From a virus, in IMG/VR virus record IMGVR_UViG_3300010354_000680, positions 1 to 23,362 of that record: 23,362 nt of DNA; one strand, given 5' to 3'. The notes below the pieces were generated by a model. That model was not told the DNA's origin. It did not search any database and saw only the letters and a list, made by a program, of their open reading frames with translations. Below, one piece after another: positions 15,301 to 23,362 of this stretch. Both the position numbers and the translations under genes were made by a program. Within the stretch, counting starts at the first letter, position 1; every line of letters begins with the position of its first letter.

Positions 15301-18300
15301 TGAATTGTTACCGTTAGTACCTCTAATACGGCCGCCGTTTTCAGCAAGATAGCCTATGTGTGCATAATATGTAAATACACTTACCAGCTCAGCTCTGCCG
15401 TTGTTAGTAATCCATGCACCAATACCGTCTGAAATTACTTGTGTAAAATCGTTTGAGACAATGGAATCATTACCGCCGTTATGCAGTGCTCCGTCAATTT
15501 TTTGTCCTATAGCAGCATATCCAAATGTGGTTACATTTTGTACGTAAGGGCTTCTGCCAATAATCCATGTTCTATAATCTTCTGGTCCCCATCCTGGATC
15601 TAAACTGCAATATGCACCTGCACTTACTCTTGATGTACCGTAAGAATTTATAGGTAACAAGTCTCCAGTTAATCCCTCTAATGTTTGATTTCTTACTCCG
15701 GTGGCATTTCTTAGATAATACATATCTTCTTCAAGACTGCCTTTAACAGCATTTGAGTAATATCTTGCAGACATTAAAGATTTATAGTTTCCTGGATACT
15801 GTAGATCTTCTTTAACTGCATCTAAGTATCTGTTAACATCTCTCAAACAAGATTCAGAGTCGTAAGATAAAGATACCGAACATGATCCAGCAGAAGTACT
15901 TAAAGGAAATCCTGATGATGCATTTCTTGACAATGCGATAGTAAATTGTGTTGAATTTACTACATTTTGTACATAATATACTTGATTAGCAACTATTCCA
16001 CCAAATGTTGTTCCTGTAAATTTAATTGCTGCGTTTCTTTGTAACCATGAAGTACTAGATACTGTAATTAAATTTGTACCAGTTGTTGTGTTTGTAACAG
16101 TAGTTGTATAGGTACTTGTAATGTATGCACTAATTTCACTTTCTATATAACTTCGATTTCTTTCAATTTGTAATCTTGCATAGTGTATGTTTGGTTCGCC
16201 ATCAATACATCTACTTCCTTCAAAAGTTGCACCAAAGATAATGTCATCTAATGTAGTCATTAGAGTTTCGATTCTACTTTGAGCTGTAGCATCGCCTCCT
16301 ACATTAGATTTAGATTGACTTTTTACGTAGGTAAAAGCTGCTCTAGTAGCTTCTTTTTGTCCTAGATTAAAGACATCTGATGCACTAGATCTCAGATATG
16401 AATATGCTGCAATAATGGTTTGAAAATTACTATTAAACATGAAATCGTAACTAACTGCATCAAGAATTATTCTTGCATCTCTCTCACATTTTGTTGAATT
16501 GTATACAAGAGTTGGATAGTTCGTAGTTATAAAAGACGTCATATTAGACACTATAGTATTAACTGCTGCACTTAAAGTTGTATAGGCAGTAATTAATGCT
16601 GTTGTAGTAGTTACCGCATTAGTCGCGGCCGGACGGTCCTCATAATCTACAATATAAGTAAGTCCGCTACCGTTTGTTAAACTTCCAACAGCGGATCCTG
16701 CATAGCTAGTTGAAATTTGAAATGCAGTGGCAGTTAATCCTGATGCAATAACGTAATATCTAACATCGGCTGTTAAGCCGTATGCTGTTGTTCTTGGTAC
16801 AATTAAATCACCTACAGCTAAACCATGTGCTGCTGTAGTGTTTAAAGTGTTAGTACCTGTAATACTTGTTATAGTTAAATTTGGTCTTCCTGTAGTGCTG
16901 CCGGCATTTAAAATATTGATTATGATATCTACATTATTGTTAATAAATGTTCCTGCTGGTGCTCCTCCTGTAAGATTTACAGTATCTGTCCATTGCGAAG
17001 CTGTATTTCCGCTAGATTTTGATACTGCTGTATTAATAATTATCTGTCCTAACACAGTTTTTAATCTAGCATAGGCGGATAAACGAGGATTTAACTCTGT
17101 ACTATCAATCATTAAAGTGCTACCTGGACCATCGTAATATGATAAAGCTGCAACTAGTGATTGAGTGCTTCCGTTATAGGTTAAATCGTAAATTAGTGCA
17201 TCAATAATATAACCAACATCTCTTTTTAATTGAGTTCTACTATATCTTAATGTTGGATAGTTAAAAGACATCCATGCTGCAATTTCTTCTGAAATAAAAA
17301 CTTTATTTTCAGAAATTAAAGTTCTTGCATCTTTGTATCCTATTAGATAACTTGCATTATAACCTGTTGGATCAGTATTAAATGCAAGATGCATTGTATC
17401 AAGATTAAAGTCTATTTTGTGTTGAATAGTTCTTATTAGTCTTTTAACTGTAGTCTCTTGTGTGGTAACAGCCAGTGGCCATTGAATACTTTGAGCAGCA
17501 TTATTCCCTGAACTTTCAGTTACATTTGATCCTAGAACGATTTGTCCTAACACAGTTTCGAGTCTACTTAGAGCACCTAAACTATATTTTGCATCGTATC
17601 TACTAACTAAACTGCCTGCTGGTCCAGCATTTGTTGAGCGAACTTCGTCTCCAAGGATACAAGTTGATTCAGGAACAATAATTGGTAATACTTCTCTATA
17701 TCTTCCTGATTTGACATTAATTAAATTACTAGGACTGTATCTATCTGGAATATCGTCCGGAACTCCTGCTTCTATTGCATCAGTGATAATAGTCAATAAA
17801 CTTGTAACATCTGATAATACATTTGTTTCAGATGTATAATCAGTGTTAATAAACTGAGGAACTACAGCAGTTGAATTATCTCCGTTTAGCACCTGATAGT
17901 TAGTAGCAGGTGCTTGATTATCTAAAACATTTTCAATAAGCGTTAATAGATAATTGTAAGCTGCTAAACTTTCGTCTGATTCTGCACCTAATCCGCTGTA
18001 AGGAAGAGTTTCTGACTCACTTAACCCTCCTACAAAACTATTTGCAGCACCTCTAGATTTAACATTACCTCCGTGTGCAATATCATAAATTAACGCATCA
18101 ATTACAAATCCTACATCTCTTTCACATCTATCTTGTTTATAAATAAATCCTGATGTAAACGGTGAAATGTTGTTTGAAACTTGATAATCGATCCATTCAC
18201 TAATTTCTCTTTGCATAAACACTCTGTTCATTTCTAACAAGTATCTAGCATTTGGATTACGTGGTCCTTTTTCTATTTGCTCACACGCATAGCGAATTGT

Positions 18301-19947
18301 TTTCCATGGTTTGTCTAAAGTTAAACCGTGAACAGGTGAAGGTAAATCGACTCCTGTTGGAGCAACGTAATAAACATGATCAACTCTGCCTAAGCTTACC
18401 CATTCAGGATCAGTTCCGTCACTGCGGAGAACTTGTCCTTCAAGACCAATTGGTAATCTTGTAGGACCTGCACCTCCGTAATAAACTAAATCACCTCTAG
18501 TGGTTAATGCACTAGTTTCTGTGCCGATAGCTAAAGTATTCCAATAGTTTCCGGGTGTATCTTGATCTGGTCTACTATTAGGCATACCTCCACCTGTTCC
18601 GCCAATAGTAGATCCATCGTCGCCTTCTGATCTATGATTTTGTACACAGATATAAGTGTTTGCCGCTAATCTTACAACATCACCTACAAAGTATTCTACA
18701 TCATCTTGCCACACACCTCTCCAATATACACCACTGTTTAATCTTGTCCAATAACTGCTATTAGGTGGCATTGCACTTACTGTAACAGTCATTGAGCCTG
18801 CGCCAGCAGTTGGAGTAAAAGTAGTACCTCCAGGAGTTGTGGTAATAGTTAGAGTTGATCCTGTTAAAACTTGTTTTACATAGTAATTTGCACCTGCTAG
18901 TACATTACCAAATGTTGTACCAGTAAAAGTTATTTTCATTCCTGCCACTATTCCAGTGGTAGATGTTACTGTAAATGCATAAGGTGCAATTGCTTGTGAA
19001 ATAGTAGAAGTAGTTGAAATTGAAGGACTGTCTGTAATTGCAAGGTAACTGTTTCCATTCAATAAAACAACATCACCTATCTTATAAGAAACTGTATTAT
19101 TCCATGTAGAGTTAAAATTGAAACCTTCGCTGAATAAATCCCAATCTGATGTAGCAGTCAAAGGATTTTGATTAACATTTATAGATTTAGCAATATATTG
19201 ATTGCCACCGTATCTAACAATATCGCCGTATTGATAGGTTGTTACAGAACTCCATGTATCTTCAAACTCTATACCTTCTACAAATTGATCCCAGTTAGCG
19301 ATGTCTGTAGAAAATACAGATGAAGTGTGCTGTGTAGTACAAATCCAAAGAGTTGGGCCGTATTTTACAACATCGTTTAACTTATACCGTATAGCATTTT
19401 GCCAATCGCCTTTGAATTCTAAACCTTCATTAAATTCGTCCCAATAGCTTTGATCGTTTTCTAATCCTAATGAACTAGTAGCTGCACTAGTATGTCCTGT
19501 GTTACATACATATGTGATACCTCCATATGCTACAAGATCTCCTATTTTATACCTCGTGCTTACTGTCCAATCAGTTTTAAAATCTAACCCTTTAGCGAAT
19601 ACTTGCCACTTAGATAAGTCTGCTTCTAAACCTAGTGAAGTTGTTGCAGCACTAGTATGACTGTCTATACACAGATATATTAAACCGCCATATTTTACTA
19701 AATCATTTAATTTATAAAATGTAGAGACTGTCCAATCGCTTTTCCAGTCTTGACCATCGGACATTAAATTCCATCGAGCAGGACTGAATTCTAAATCTGT
19801 ATTAAAATCAGGGGCAGAGCTATGACCTACTACACAAATGTATGTTCTTCCGCCGTATCTTACAACATCATCTTTATAATATGTCGTAGAGGTTGTCCAG
19901 GTATTTTTCCATACAAATTTAATTCTGCCAAGTTTGAATTCAGCCAT
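12334..19947 (-). CDS. Giant modular tail-fibre / baseplate-associated protein
   Basis: This is a 2537-aa virion protein. In order: (a) ~12-472, seven CBM5/12-like modules (W..T..Y...D.V.YGG..Y.C...H.S), the sixth with an inserted ~75-aa beta domain; (b) ~520-1400, four helical repeats with cores near residues 611, 909, 1156 and 1369 (RDVGFVIDALIYD, RDVGYIIDALIYD, RDARIILDAVSYD, RDVNRYLDAVKED), separated by variable inserts; (c) ~1410-1700, a SLDPGWGPEDYRTW / TTFGYAAIGQKIDGALHNGG region; (d) ~1870-2170, an Asp-box-like propeller (AYSTNGGISW, ASSSDGGLTW, AYSLDGVTW); (e) ~2340-2537, GHDFLDIGTGNFDETNYPGG, STDQDGNFRVGDLFTIEQ and VPTQRAIKAYIAS. Parts c-e recur in the next giant gene. This is a known class in marine T4-like phages with no clear enzymatic function. 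A beta-rich spike or fibre role in receptor binding is inferred. GGAGT lies before the ATG. Confidence 0.7.
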   Translation of the reverse strand: MAEFKLGRIKFVWKNTWTTSTTYYKDDVVRYGGRTYICVVGHSSAPDFNTDLEFSPARWNLMSDGQDWKSDWTVSTFYKLNDLVKYGGLIYLCIDSHTSAATTSLGLEADLSKWQVFAKGLDFKTDWTVSTRYKIGDLVAYGGITYVCNTGHTSAATSSLGLENDQSYWDEFNEGLEFKGDWQNAIRYKLNDVVKYGPTLWICTTQHTSSVFSTDIANWDQFVEGIEFEDTWSSVTTYQYGDIVRYGGNQYIAKSINVNQNPLTATSDWDLFSEGFNFNSTWNNTVSYKIGDVVLLNGNSYLAITDSPSISTTSTISQAIAPYAFTVTSTTGIVAGMKITFTGTTFGNVLAGANYYVKQVLTGSTLTITTTPGGTTFTPTAGAGSMTVTVSAMPPNSSYWTRLNSGVYWRGVWQDDVEYFVGDVVRLAANTYICVQNHRSEGDDGSTIGGTGGGMPNSRPDQDTPGNYWNTLAIGTETSALTTRGDLVYYGGAGPTRLPIGLEGQVLRSDGTDPEWVSLGRVDHVYYVAPTGVDLPSPVHGLTLDKPWKTIRYACEQIEKGPRNPNARYLLEMNRVFMQREISEWIDYQVSNNISPFTSGFIYKQDRCERDVGFVIDALIYDIAHGGNVKSRGAANSFVGGLSESETLPYSGLGAESDESLAAYNYLLTLIENVLDNQAPATNYQVLNGDNSTAVVPQFINTDYTSETNVLSDVTSLLTIITDAIEAGVPDDIPDRYSPSNLINVKSGRYREVLPIIVPESTCILGDEVRSTNAGPAGSLVSRYDAKYSLGALSRLETVLGQIVLGSNVTESSGNNAAQSIQWPLAVTTQETTVKRLIRTIQHKIDFNLDTMHLAFNTDPTGYNASYLIGYKDARTLISENKVFISEEIAAWMSFNYPTLRYSRTQLKRDVGYIIDALIYDLTYNGSTQSLVAALSYYDGPGSTLMIDSTELNPRLSAYARLKTVLGQIIINTAVSKSSGNTASQWTDTVNLTGGAPAGTFINNNVDIIINILNAGSTTGRPNLTITSITGTNTLNTTAAHGLAVGDLIVPRTTAYGLTADVRYYVIASGLTATAFQISTSYAGSAVGSLTNGSGLTYIVDYEDRPAATNAVTTTTALITAYTTLSAAVNTIVSNMTSFITTNYPTLVYNSTKCERDARIILDAVSYDFMFNSNFQTIIAAYSYLRSSASDVFNLGQKEATRAAFTYVKSQSKSNVGGDATAQSRIETLMTTLDDIIFGATFEGSRCIDGEPNIHYARLQIERNRSYIESEISAYITSTYTTTVTNTTTGTNLITVSSTSWLQRNAAIKFTGTTFGGIVANQVYYVQNVVNSTQFTIALSRNASSGFPLSTSAGSCSVSLSYDSESCLRDVNRYLDAVKEDLQYPGNYKSLMSARYYSNAVKGSLEEDMYYLRNATGVRNQTLEGLTGDLLPINSYGTSRVSAGAYCSLDPGWGPEDYRTWIIGRSPYVQNVTTFGYAAIGQKIDGALHNGGNDSIVSNDFTQVISDGIGAWITNNGRAELVSVFTYYAHIGYLAENGGRIRGTNGNNSYGDFGSVAEGFDSTETPNTAVVDNRAYTATVGGVYTDNSNEIYRFEFENCGTDYTEVVWLINGSGINAAASQENEFRDDGVFQVHLLDNIDDSSNAPEADGNFGGFGYVSNANTAQGGTSTQITIAATDSEISTAYVGMKIYLTGGSGVGQFGIINTYNSGTKVATVIKETTGAAGWDHVVPGTTISSPDASTTYVIEPRVSFTSPSYSSTARTLATSQTYNDVIFSPLFKTYINVAATGGTGSGARFNVMRKGTKYFVYVYQGGTNYTRLDTLTIAGTSLDGTSTTNDITITVTSINSVSGAILNFEYTGYGAGGNFVAISSGSQTTNTSANGTSWTQRLTALPSTSGWTSLAGGKLTVTETAGSFVVGRSYTIVSIGSTNFIGIGALANIVGTVFVATGVGTGTGTASPNAYHLVAVSTTTTINAYSTDGGITWSSGGALPASGNWSGVAYGNGRWVAIRSGATSSAYSTNGGISWTSGGALPSSSSWISAAYGGGIWVAIAGGGTAAASSSDGGLTWTSRTLPSSQNWISVTYGNGRFVAVANTAGTAAAYSLDGVTWTASTITSATYTHVAYGQGVFLAVSQSTQAASSEDGIVWTSRTMSTAANGFSSIAFGNPNQSGIWAAVQRSTASTVASSVLLGATTKARAFVAQEKIFAIRITEPGSGYSVAPTITITDPNNTFEAPTLVRKGKGCLANPSFTNRGTGYVSASAEVDSGDGFGDFFQSGQYIAVKRLTDQPVAGSNVVFGHLPNQTFKLVNVLTFLGDNDGSYTAFFQISPEMTLFNAPNHEVSVTTRIRYSQVRLTGHDFLDIGTGNFDETNYPGGVPDQPATQANETVENNGGRVFFTSTDQDGNFRVGDLFTIEQSTGVATLNADAFNIAGLQELTLGSVALGGGSATITEFSTDVFFTANSDSIVPTQRAIKAYIASQIGGGGASLNVNSVTSGFIYIASNEITTTTGSAIQMNATFNFTAGVRGLPLAWSYFR
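14074..14211 (-). repeat. 46-residue 'VVGRSYTIVSIG' module inserted in propeller
   Basis: These codons of the giant fibre encode AGSFVVGRSYTIVSIGSTNF, then IGIGALANIVGTVFVATGVG and TGTGTA. This small Gly/Val-rich unit interrupts an Asp-box propeller blade between WTSLAGGKLTVTET and SPNAYHLVAVS. The same motif (VVGxxYTIxSxGTTxFxxIGA..N.VGxxFxATG.G.GTGTA) is one I recall as a recurring insert in marine phage virion proteins. The paralogous giant gene lacks it at the equivalent place. A GTTCCT tandem triplet (14080-14095) underlies the TGTGTA end. Confidence 0.6.
18532..19914 (-). repeat. Seven tandem CBM5/12-like modules in the giant fibre
   Basis: Each ~50-residue unit follows W-x(2)-T-x(3)-Y-x(3)-D-x-V-x-YGG-x(2)-Y-x-C, then H(T/S)S, and ends in an N/S-x-W and an x-G-x-x-(F/W) linker. 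Linkers include DGQDWKSDW, KGLDFKTDW, EGLEFKGDW, EGIEFEDTW, EGFNFNSTW and SGVYWRGVW. Module 6 (~282-402) has an extra beta domain between YLAITDSP and MPPNSSYW. The spacing of W, Y, D and W resembles chitin/cellulose-binding CBM5/12 folds. Glycan binding is plausible but not shown. Confidence 0.6.
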
Positions 19948-19976
19948 CTTTTACTCCAATTTTTTTGATGTTTATA

Positions 19977-19984
19977 TATTTATT
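19977..19984 (-). promoter_or_regulatory. Candidate late promoter box (AATAAATA) for the 2537-aa fibre gene
   Basis: The minus strand reads AATAAATA 30 bp before the ATG at 19947, in the only sizeable gap (53 bp) within the minus-strand fibre cluster. It fits the NATAAATA late pattern. GGAGT follows it before the start codon. Confidence 0.35.
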
Positions 19985-20000
19985 CTAATGTATTTCTATA

Positions 20001-23000
20001 TCAAAACGACTTGTAAAATTGGATTAGTCCTAACCAGCTACCGCTTAACCCAATATCTGGACCTACAAAGTCTGCCATTACAGTAATATTATTAGCTAAA
20101 CTTGCTGTATTATCTATTTCGTCTGGTCCTATTTTCACAGTACCTGCAATAAAACTTGCTGTGAGTAAATCTGCACCTCCAACATTTAAACGATTCGCTA
20201 GATAGGCTTTGATAGCTCTTTGAGTAGGAATAATATTATTTGAGTCTGCTACAAATAACGGGTCTGTTGAAAACTCTCTAACAACAGTACCTGATCCACC
20301 TAATCTTACTCCACCTAATGCTAATTCTGATAACCCTTGTAAATTAAAAAAGTCTGCACTAATTGTAACTATTCCGGTAGCCTGTTCTACAGCAAATAAT
20401 TCTCCTGTTCTGAAGTTACCAGTTTGATCTGTTGATGTGTAAAATACTCTACCACCTTCAAGTTCGACTACTTCGTTTTCAGGAGCACTGTTAAAAAGAC
20501 CCGTGGCATATAATTCGGGATAATTAGTTTCGTCAAAATTACCAGATCCAATATCTAAGAAATCGTGTCCTGTAATTCTTACTTGACTATATCTTGTTCG
20601 TATTTCAACTTCTGTATTATGAAGAATATTGTCATCATATGATAATGCAGGAGTAATTCTGAAATATCCAGTAAATGTGCCGTTTTGAACACTAACTATT
20701 TCTTCTGTGATAACCGTATGAAATCCAGTTGCTCCTCCAAATCTAAATTGAGCACCGGGTCCTGGCAATGCTGATAAATTTTCAACGTAAATAAACGCAC
20801 TATCAGGTATTATATCTGCGAATCCGTCACCTACTATTTCAACTGTAGTAGTGCTTGTTCGATAAGATATTCCTCTATTTGTCCAGCTCGGCTGAGCTAA
20901 AACTCTATCGGCTGTTCTACAATTCACATATGCGTCTTCTACATTATTAGGATCTATAATTGTTACAGTAGGTGCAGTTAAATATCCGCTTCCTGGTTCC
21001 CATAACTTAATTTGACTTATCGATCCGCTTTCTACTACTACTCTTCCTAAGGCTCTTGCACCTGTAAAGATTTTATTTAACTCGCTTTCCCCGCTTGCAG
21101 GTAGTGTAATCCAAATTCCAGTACTATTAGATAAAGTTGTCGAGTCTCCGTCACTTATATCTGGATTTCCGAACCCTAAATTTACCCAGCTAGATTGTTT
21201 TGCAAGTGTTCTTCCTGTCCAAGTTATACCATCATAACTAGTAGCTGCAAAATTAGTAGGACCCGATGTAGGATCATTTCCTATGATTCTGCTTCCTGTG
21301 TCGCAAATAGCAAAAAATACACCTTGAGCATATTTTATTTTTTTCCAGTACATTTGAGTTGAACCATCCTGTGATGGCATCGCCGCACTTGTCGTATTCC
21401 AATGTAATCCATCAAATGTTATACTGACATCTCCTGTGCTACTGATTGCTACGAATCTTCCATTGCCGTAAGCAATACTGGTCCAGTCTTTTGGGGTAGA
21501 ATCGTCTACTTCTATAACATTAGCAGTCCAAGTTAATGTACCTAATCCTGAATTATAAACTCCTGTAGCAGATGCATTGTTACTATTTGCTAATGCAATA
21601 AACTTTCCATTTCCATAGGCTACAGATATCCATTGATTAACTGTAGAGTCTCCTAAATCAGGAATAGTAGATGCATTCCATGTTACACCATTAGTACTCC
21701 AAGCTGTAGAATCTTGATTGCTGGATACTATAACAAAAATACCGTCACCGTATACTCCGGTTATCCATTGTCTGACACTTGGCAGTGTTCTAAGTGTCCA
21801 ATTTACAGCATCGTTAGATACATATGCAACGTTACTTGCGTTCGCTACAGCTACAAATGTGTTTTCTCCCCAAATTAAACAACTGTAATTACCTGGTTGA
21901 GGTAGTGACAAATCATCCCATGTTTCACCATCATAACTAACTAAGTAAACAGCTCCACTAGTTGCTGTAGTAACAAATAATCCGCTATGAGCTATTCCTT
22001 TATAGGTAAAATCTGTAATTGAATTCGTGCTATCATCACTAATTTCTGTAACGGTAATTACAATGTCATTTTCGCCGCTCACACCGCCGACATCTGCTCC
22101 GTCTATAGTTACTATTTGATTCAATTCGTAGCCTGCACCACCATTAGCCAAAGTTACAACATATTCTCTTGCATTTTTGTTAACATTAAATAGTGCGTCA
22201 GTAGGAGCCACATCGACTGTAGTTCCTGTTCCTGGAGAACCTACAACTAGAGTAAAAGTTTCTTGTGTTTCGCCGTATACAATATTAGCCCAACCTAAAC
22301 CAACACCTGTATCGACATTTTCTGCGGTAAAACCTGGATCTGAAAAAATAGGTCTTGGCTCAAATCTGTAGACTGTATTAGTGGTAATGATACTGGGATA
22401 AGGATATCCTGGCACTACATGGTCCCAACCTAACTCTCCGTTACTTTCTTTTCTCACAGTTACAATTTTGTTAAGTTCATCATATGAATCAACATAACCA
22501 TATTGCCCTGTGCCTGGTCCGCTAGTTAAAATAATTCTTAAACCTAAAATTTCTGCTTGTGTACTATCATCATTAGAAGCTATTGTAATAGTGGTATTAT
22601 CTCCAAACTGTGCATTATTACCGGTAAGAGTATAGCCATCGCCGCCTGGAGTATTGTTTATATCTCCTGGAAAATTTCTTACTTGCGCTTCAAAAATTCC
22701 GTCATCTCTTGTTTCTTCAAATCGAGCGATAGCACCAGATCCTGAGCCTACAATGTTAAAAGATGCTGTACTATAATTTTGTCCTGCATTTGCATATTCT
22801 ATTACAAGTATTTCGTCATTCGCTTCTCCCGCGAATGCACTAGCTACCACTGCTTGATTAAATCTATTGTTGATATTAGCAAAAGACGGAGTTTCAGTTG
22901 GGTCATTTCCAAGACTTAATGCTCCGTAATTACCATATGAACTATTTCCATTAGTTGCTCTAATAATGCCGCCGTTTTCTGCATACATACCTATATGTGC

Positions 23001-23362
23001 ATAGTATGTAAACACACTTACTAGTTCGGCTCTCCCGTTATTAGTTACCCATGCACCTACGCCATCTGATATAACTTGTGTAAAATCATTAGATACTATA
23101 GACTTATTACCGCCGTTGTGTAATGCACCATCAATTTTTTGACCTGTAGCTGCATATCCGAATGTAGTAACGTTTTGAACATAGGGAGATCTTGAACTTA
23201 TCCATACACTTTCATCGTTTGGTCCCCAACCTGGATCTAAGCTACAAAATGCACCGCCTGTTGGTCTTCTATCTCGTAAAATTGTATTTGTTGGGCTTAA
23301 TGTTCCTGTAAGCCCGCTAAGTGTCATATTTCTTACACCAGTAGTATCTCTTAGATAAAACA
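20001..23362 (-). CDS. Second giant fibre protein, C-terminal part (5' end beyond the window)
   Basis: The frame is open to the right edge. The first in-window Met at 23327 is internal, because codons upstream encode FYLRDTTGVRN, aligned with YYLRNATGVRN of the 2537-aa protein. About 1,119 residues are in the window, and the true start must lie outside. Shared blocks include SLDPGWGPNDESVW, TTFGYAATGQKIDGALHNGG, ELVSVFTYYAHIGMYAENGG, GWDHVVPG, an Asp-box-like propeller region, RITGHDFLDIGSGNFDETNY, STDQTGNFRTGELFAVEQ and IPTQRAIKAYLANRL. The C-terminal ~55 residues diverge (ending SGSWLGLIQFYKSF). It probably forms a homologous virion spike or fibre. The stop is TGA at 20001, with 53 bp to the next gene and no visible terminator. 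Confidence 0.7.
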   Translation of the reverse strand, partial: FYLRDTTGVRNMTLSGLTGTLSPTNTILRDRRPTGGAFCSLDPGWGPNDESVWISSRSPYVQNVTTFGYAATGQKIDGALHNGGNKSIVSNDFTQVISDGVGAWVTNNGRAELVSVFTYYAHIGMYAENGGIIRATNGNSSYGNYGALSLGNDPTETPSFANINNRFNQAVVASAFAGEANDEILVIEYANAGQNYSTASFNIVGSGSGAIARFEETRDDGIFEAQVRNFPGDINNTPGGDGYTLTGNNAQFGDNTTITIASNDDSTQAEILGLRIILTSGPGTGQYGYVDSYDELNKIVTVRKESNGELGWDHVVPGYPYPSIITTNTVYRFEPRPIFSDPGFTAENVDTGVGLGWANIVYGETQETFTLVVGSPGTGTTVDVAPTDALFNVNKNAREYVVTLANGGAGYELNQIVTIDGADVGGVSGENDIVITVTEISDDSTNSITDFTYKGIAHSGLFVTTATSGAVYLVSYDGETWDDLSLPQPGNYSCLIWGENTFVAVANASNVAYVSNDAVNWTLRTLPSVRQWITGVYGDGIFVIVSSNQDSTAWSTNGVTWNASTIPDLGDSTVNQWISVAYGNGKFIALANSNNASATGVYNSGLGTLTWTANVIEVDDSTPKDWTSIAYGNGRFVAISSTGDVSITFDGLHWNTTSAAMPSQDGSTQMYWKKIKYAQGVFFAICDTGSRIIGNDPTSGPTNFAATSYDGITWTGRTLAKQSSWVNLGFGNPDISDGDSTTLSNSTGIWITLPASGESELNKIFTGARALGRVVVESGSISQIKLWEPGSGYLTAPTVTIIDPNNVEDAYVNCRTADRVLAQPSWTNRGISYRTSTTTVEIVGDGFADIIPDSAFIYVENLSALPGPGAQFRFGGATGFHTVITEEIVSVQNGTFTGYFRITPALSYDDNILHNTEVEIRTRYSQVRITGHDFLDIGSGNFDETNYPELYATGLFNSAPENEVVELEGGRVFYTSTDQTGNFRTGELFAVEQATGIVTISADFFNLQGLSELALGGVRLGGSGTVVREFSTDPLFVADSNNIIPTQRAIKAYLANRLNVGGADLLTASFIAGTVKIGPDEIDNTASLANNITVMADFVGPDIGLSGSWLGLIQFYKSF

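Noticed and set aside
18138-18145. Perfect plus-strand TATAAATA within the giant fibre gene
   Set aside because: It lies antisense inside the fibre coding frame (GFIYK codons), with no downstream plus-strand gene. Chance occurrence is likely.
23325-23327. ATG at 23327 as a start of a 1108-aa protein
   Set aside because: The frame stays open upstream and those codons (FYLRDTTGVRN) align with the paralogue, so the ATG is internal and the gene is truncated by the window edge.

Overview
The window looks like 23.4 kb of a T4-like (Straboviridae/Kyanoviridae-type) marine myovirus genome, essentially all of it virion structural genes. Evidence: an AT-rich genome with packed genes and almost no spacer; a contractile tail sheath protein (gp18, N-terminal part), a gp15 tail-completion protein, gp13/gp14-type neck proteins and a gp1-type dNMP kinase; NATAAATA late-promoter boxes; and very large modular fibre proteins of the kind seen in phages of marine cyanobacteria and SAR11-like bacteria. 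The host cannot be fixed from this window. I see no tRNA, CRISPR, IS element, integrase or reverse transcriptase. The longest stretch without a gene is 107 bp (1206-1312).

Layout. (1) 1-3456, mainly minus strand: neck protein gp13-like, a 118-aa conserved small protein, dNMP kinase gp1 and tail sheath gp18, which runs off the left edge. A small plus-strand Zn/HNH-like gene (1313-1654) lies between gp1 and gp18 and overlaps the gp1 3' end by 86 bp. (2) 3495-7719, plus strand: gp14-like neck protein, gp15 tail-sheath stabiliser, Nudix hydrolase, a 94-aa unknown and a 2-oxoglutarate/Fe(II) oxygenase-like protein. gp13-like and gp14-like diverge from a 38-bp gap, unlike the co-directional 13-14-15 order of T4. 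(3) 7706-23362, minus strand: one continuous 15.6-kb adhesin/fibre unit. In transcription order it has a giant fibre protein (5' end beyond the right edge), a 2537-aa giant fibre, a 106-aa virion protein, a 326-aa fibre-shaft protein, two paralogous ~465-aa fibre or tip proteins, and a 151-aa coiled-coil protein that may be a fibre chaperone.

How they fit together. gp13/gp14 close the head and form the neck, gp15 caps the sheath, and gp18 is the contractile sheath. The minus-strand cluster supplies the host-recognition apparatus. The Nudix, oxygenase and dNMP kinase genes are nucleotide or protein-modifying functions carried among the late structural genes.

The most interesting material is the modular make-up of the fibre genes. 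It includes tandem CBM5/12-like modules (with one apparent copy in the gp14-like neck protein), small domains inserted inside other repeats, an Asp-box-like propeller shared by both giant proteins, and two pairs of paralogues side by side. No wholly new multi-gene system is evident.
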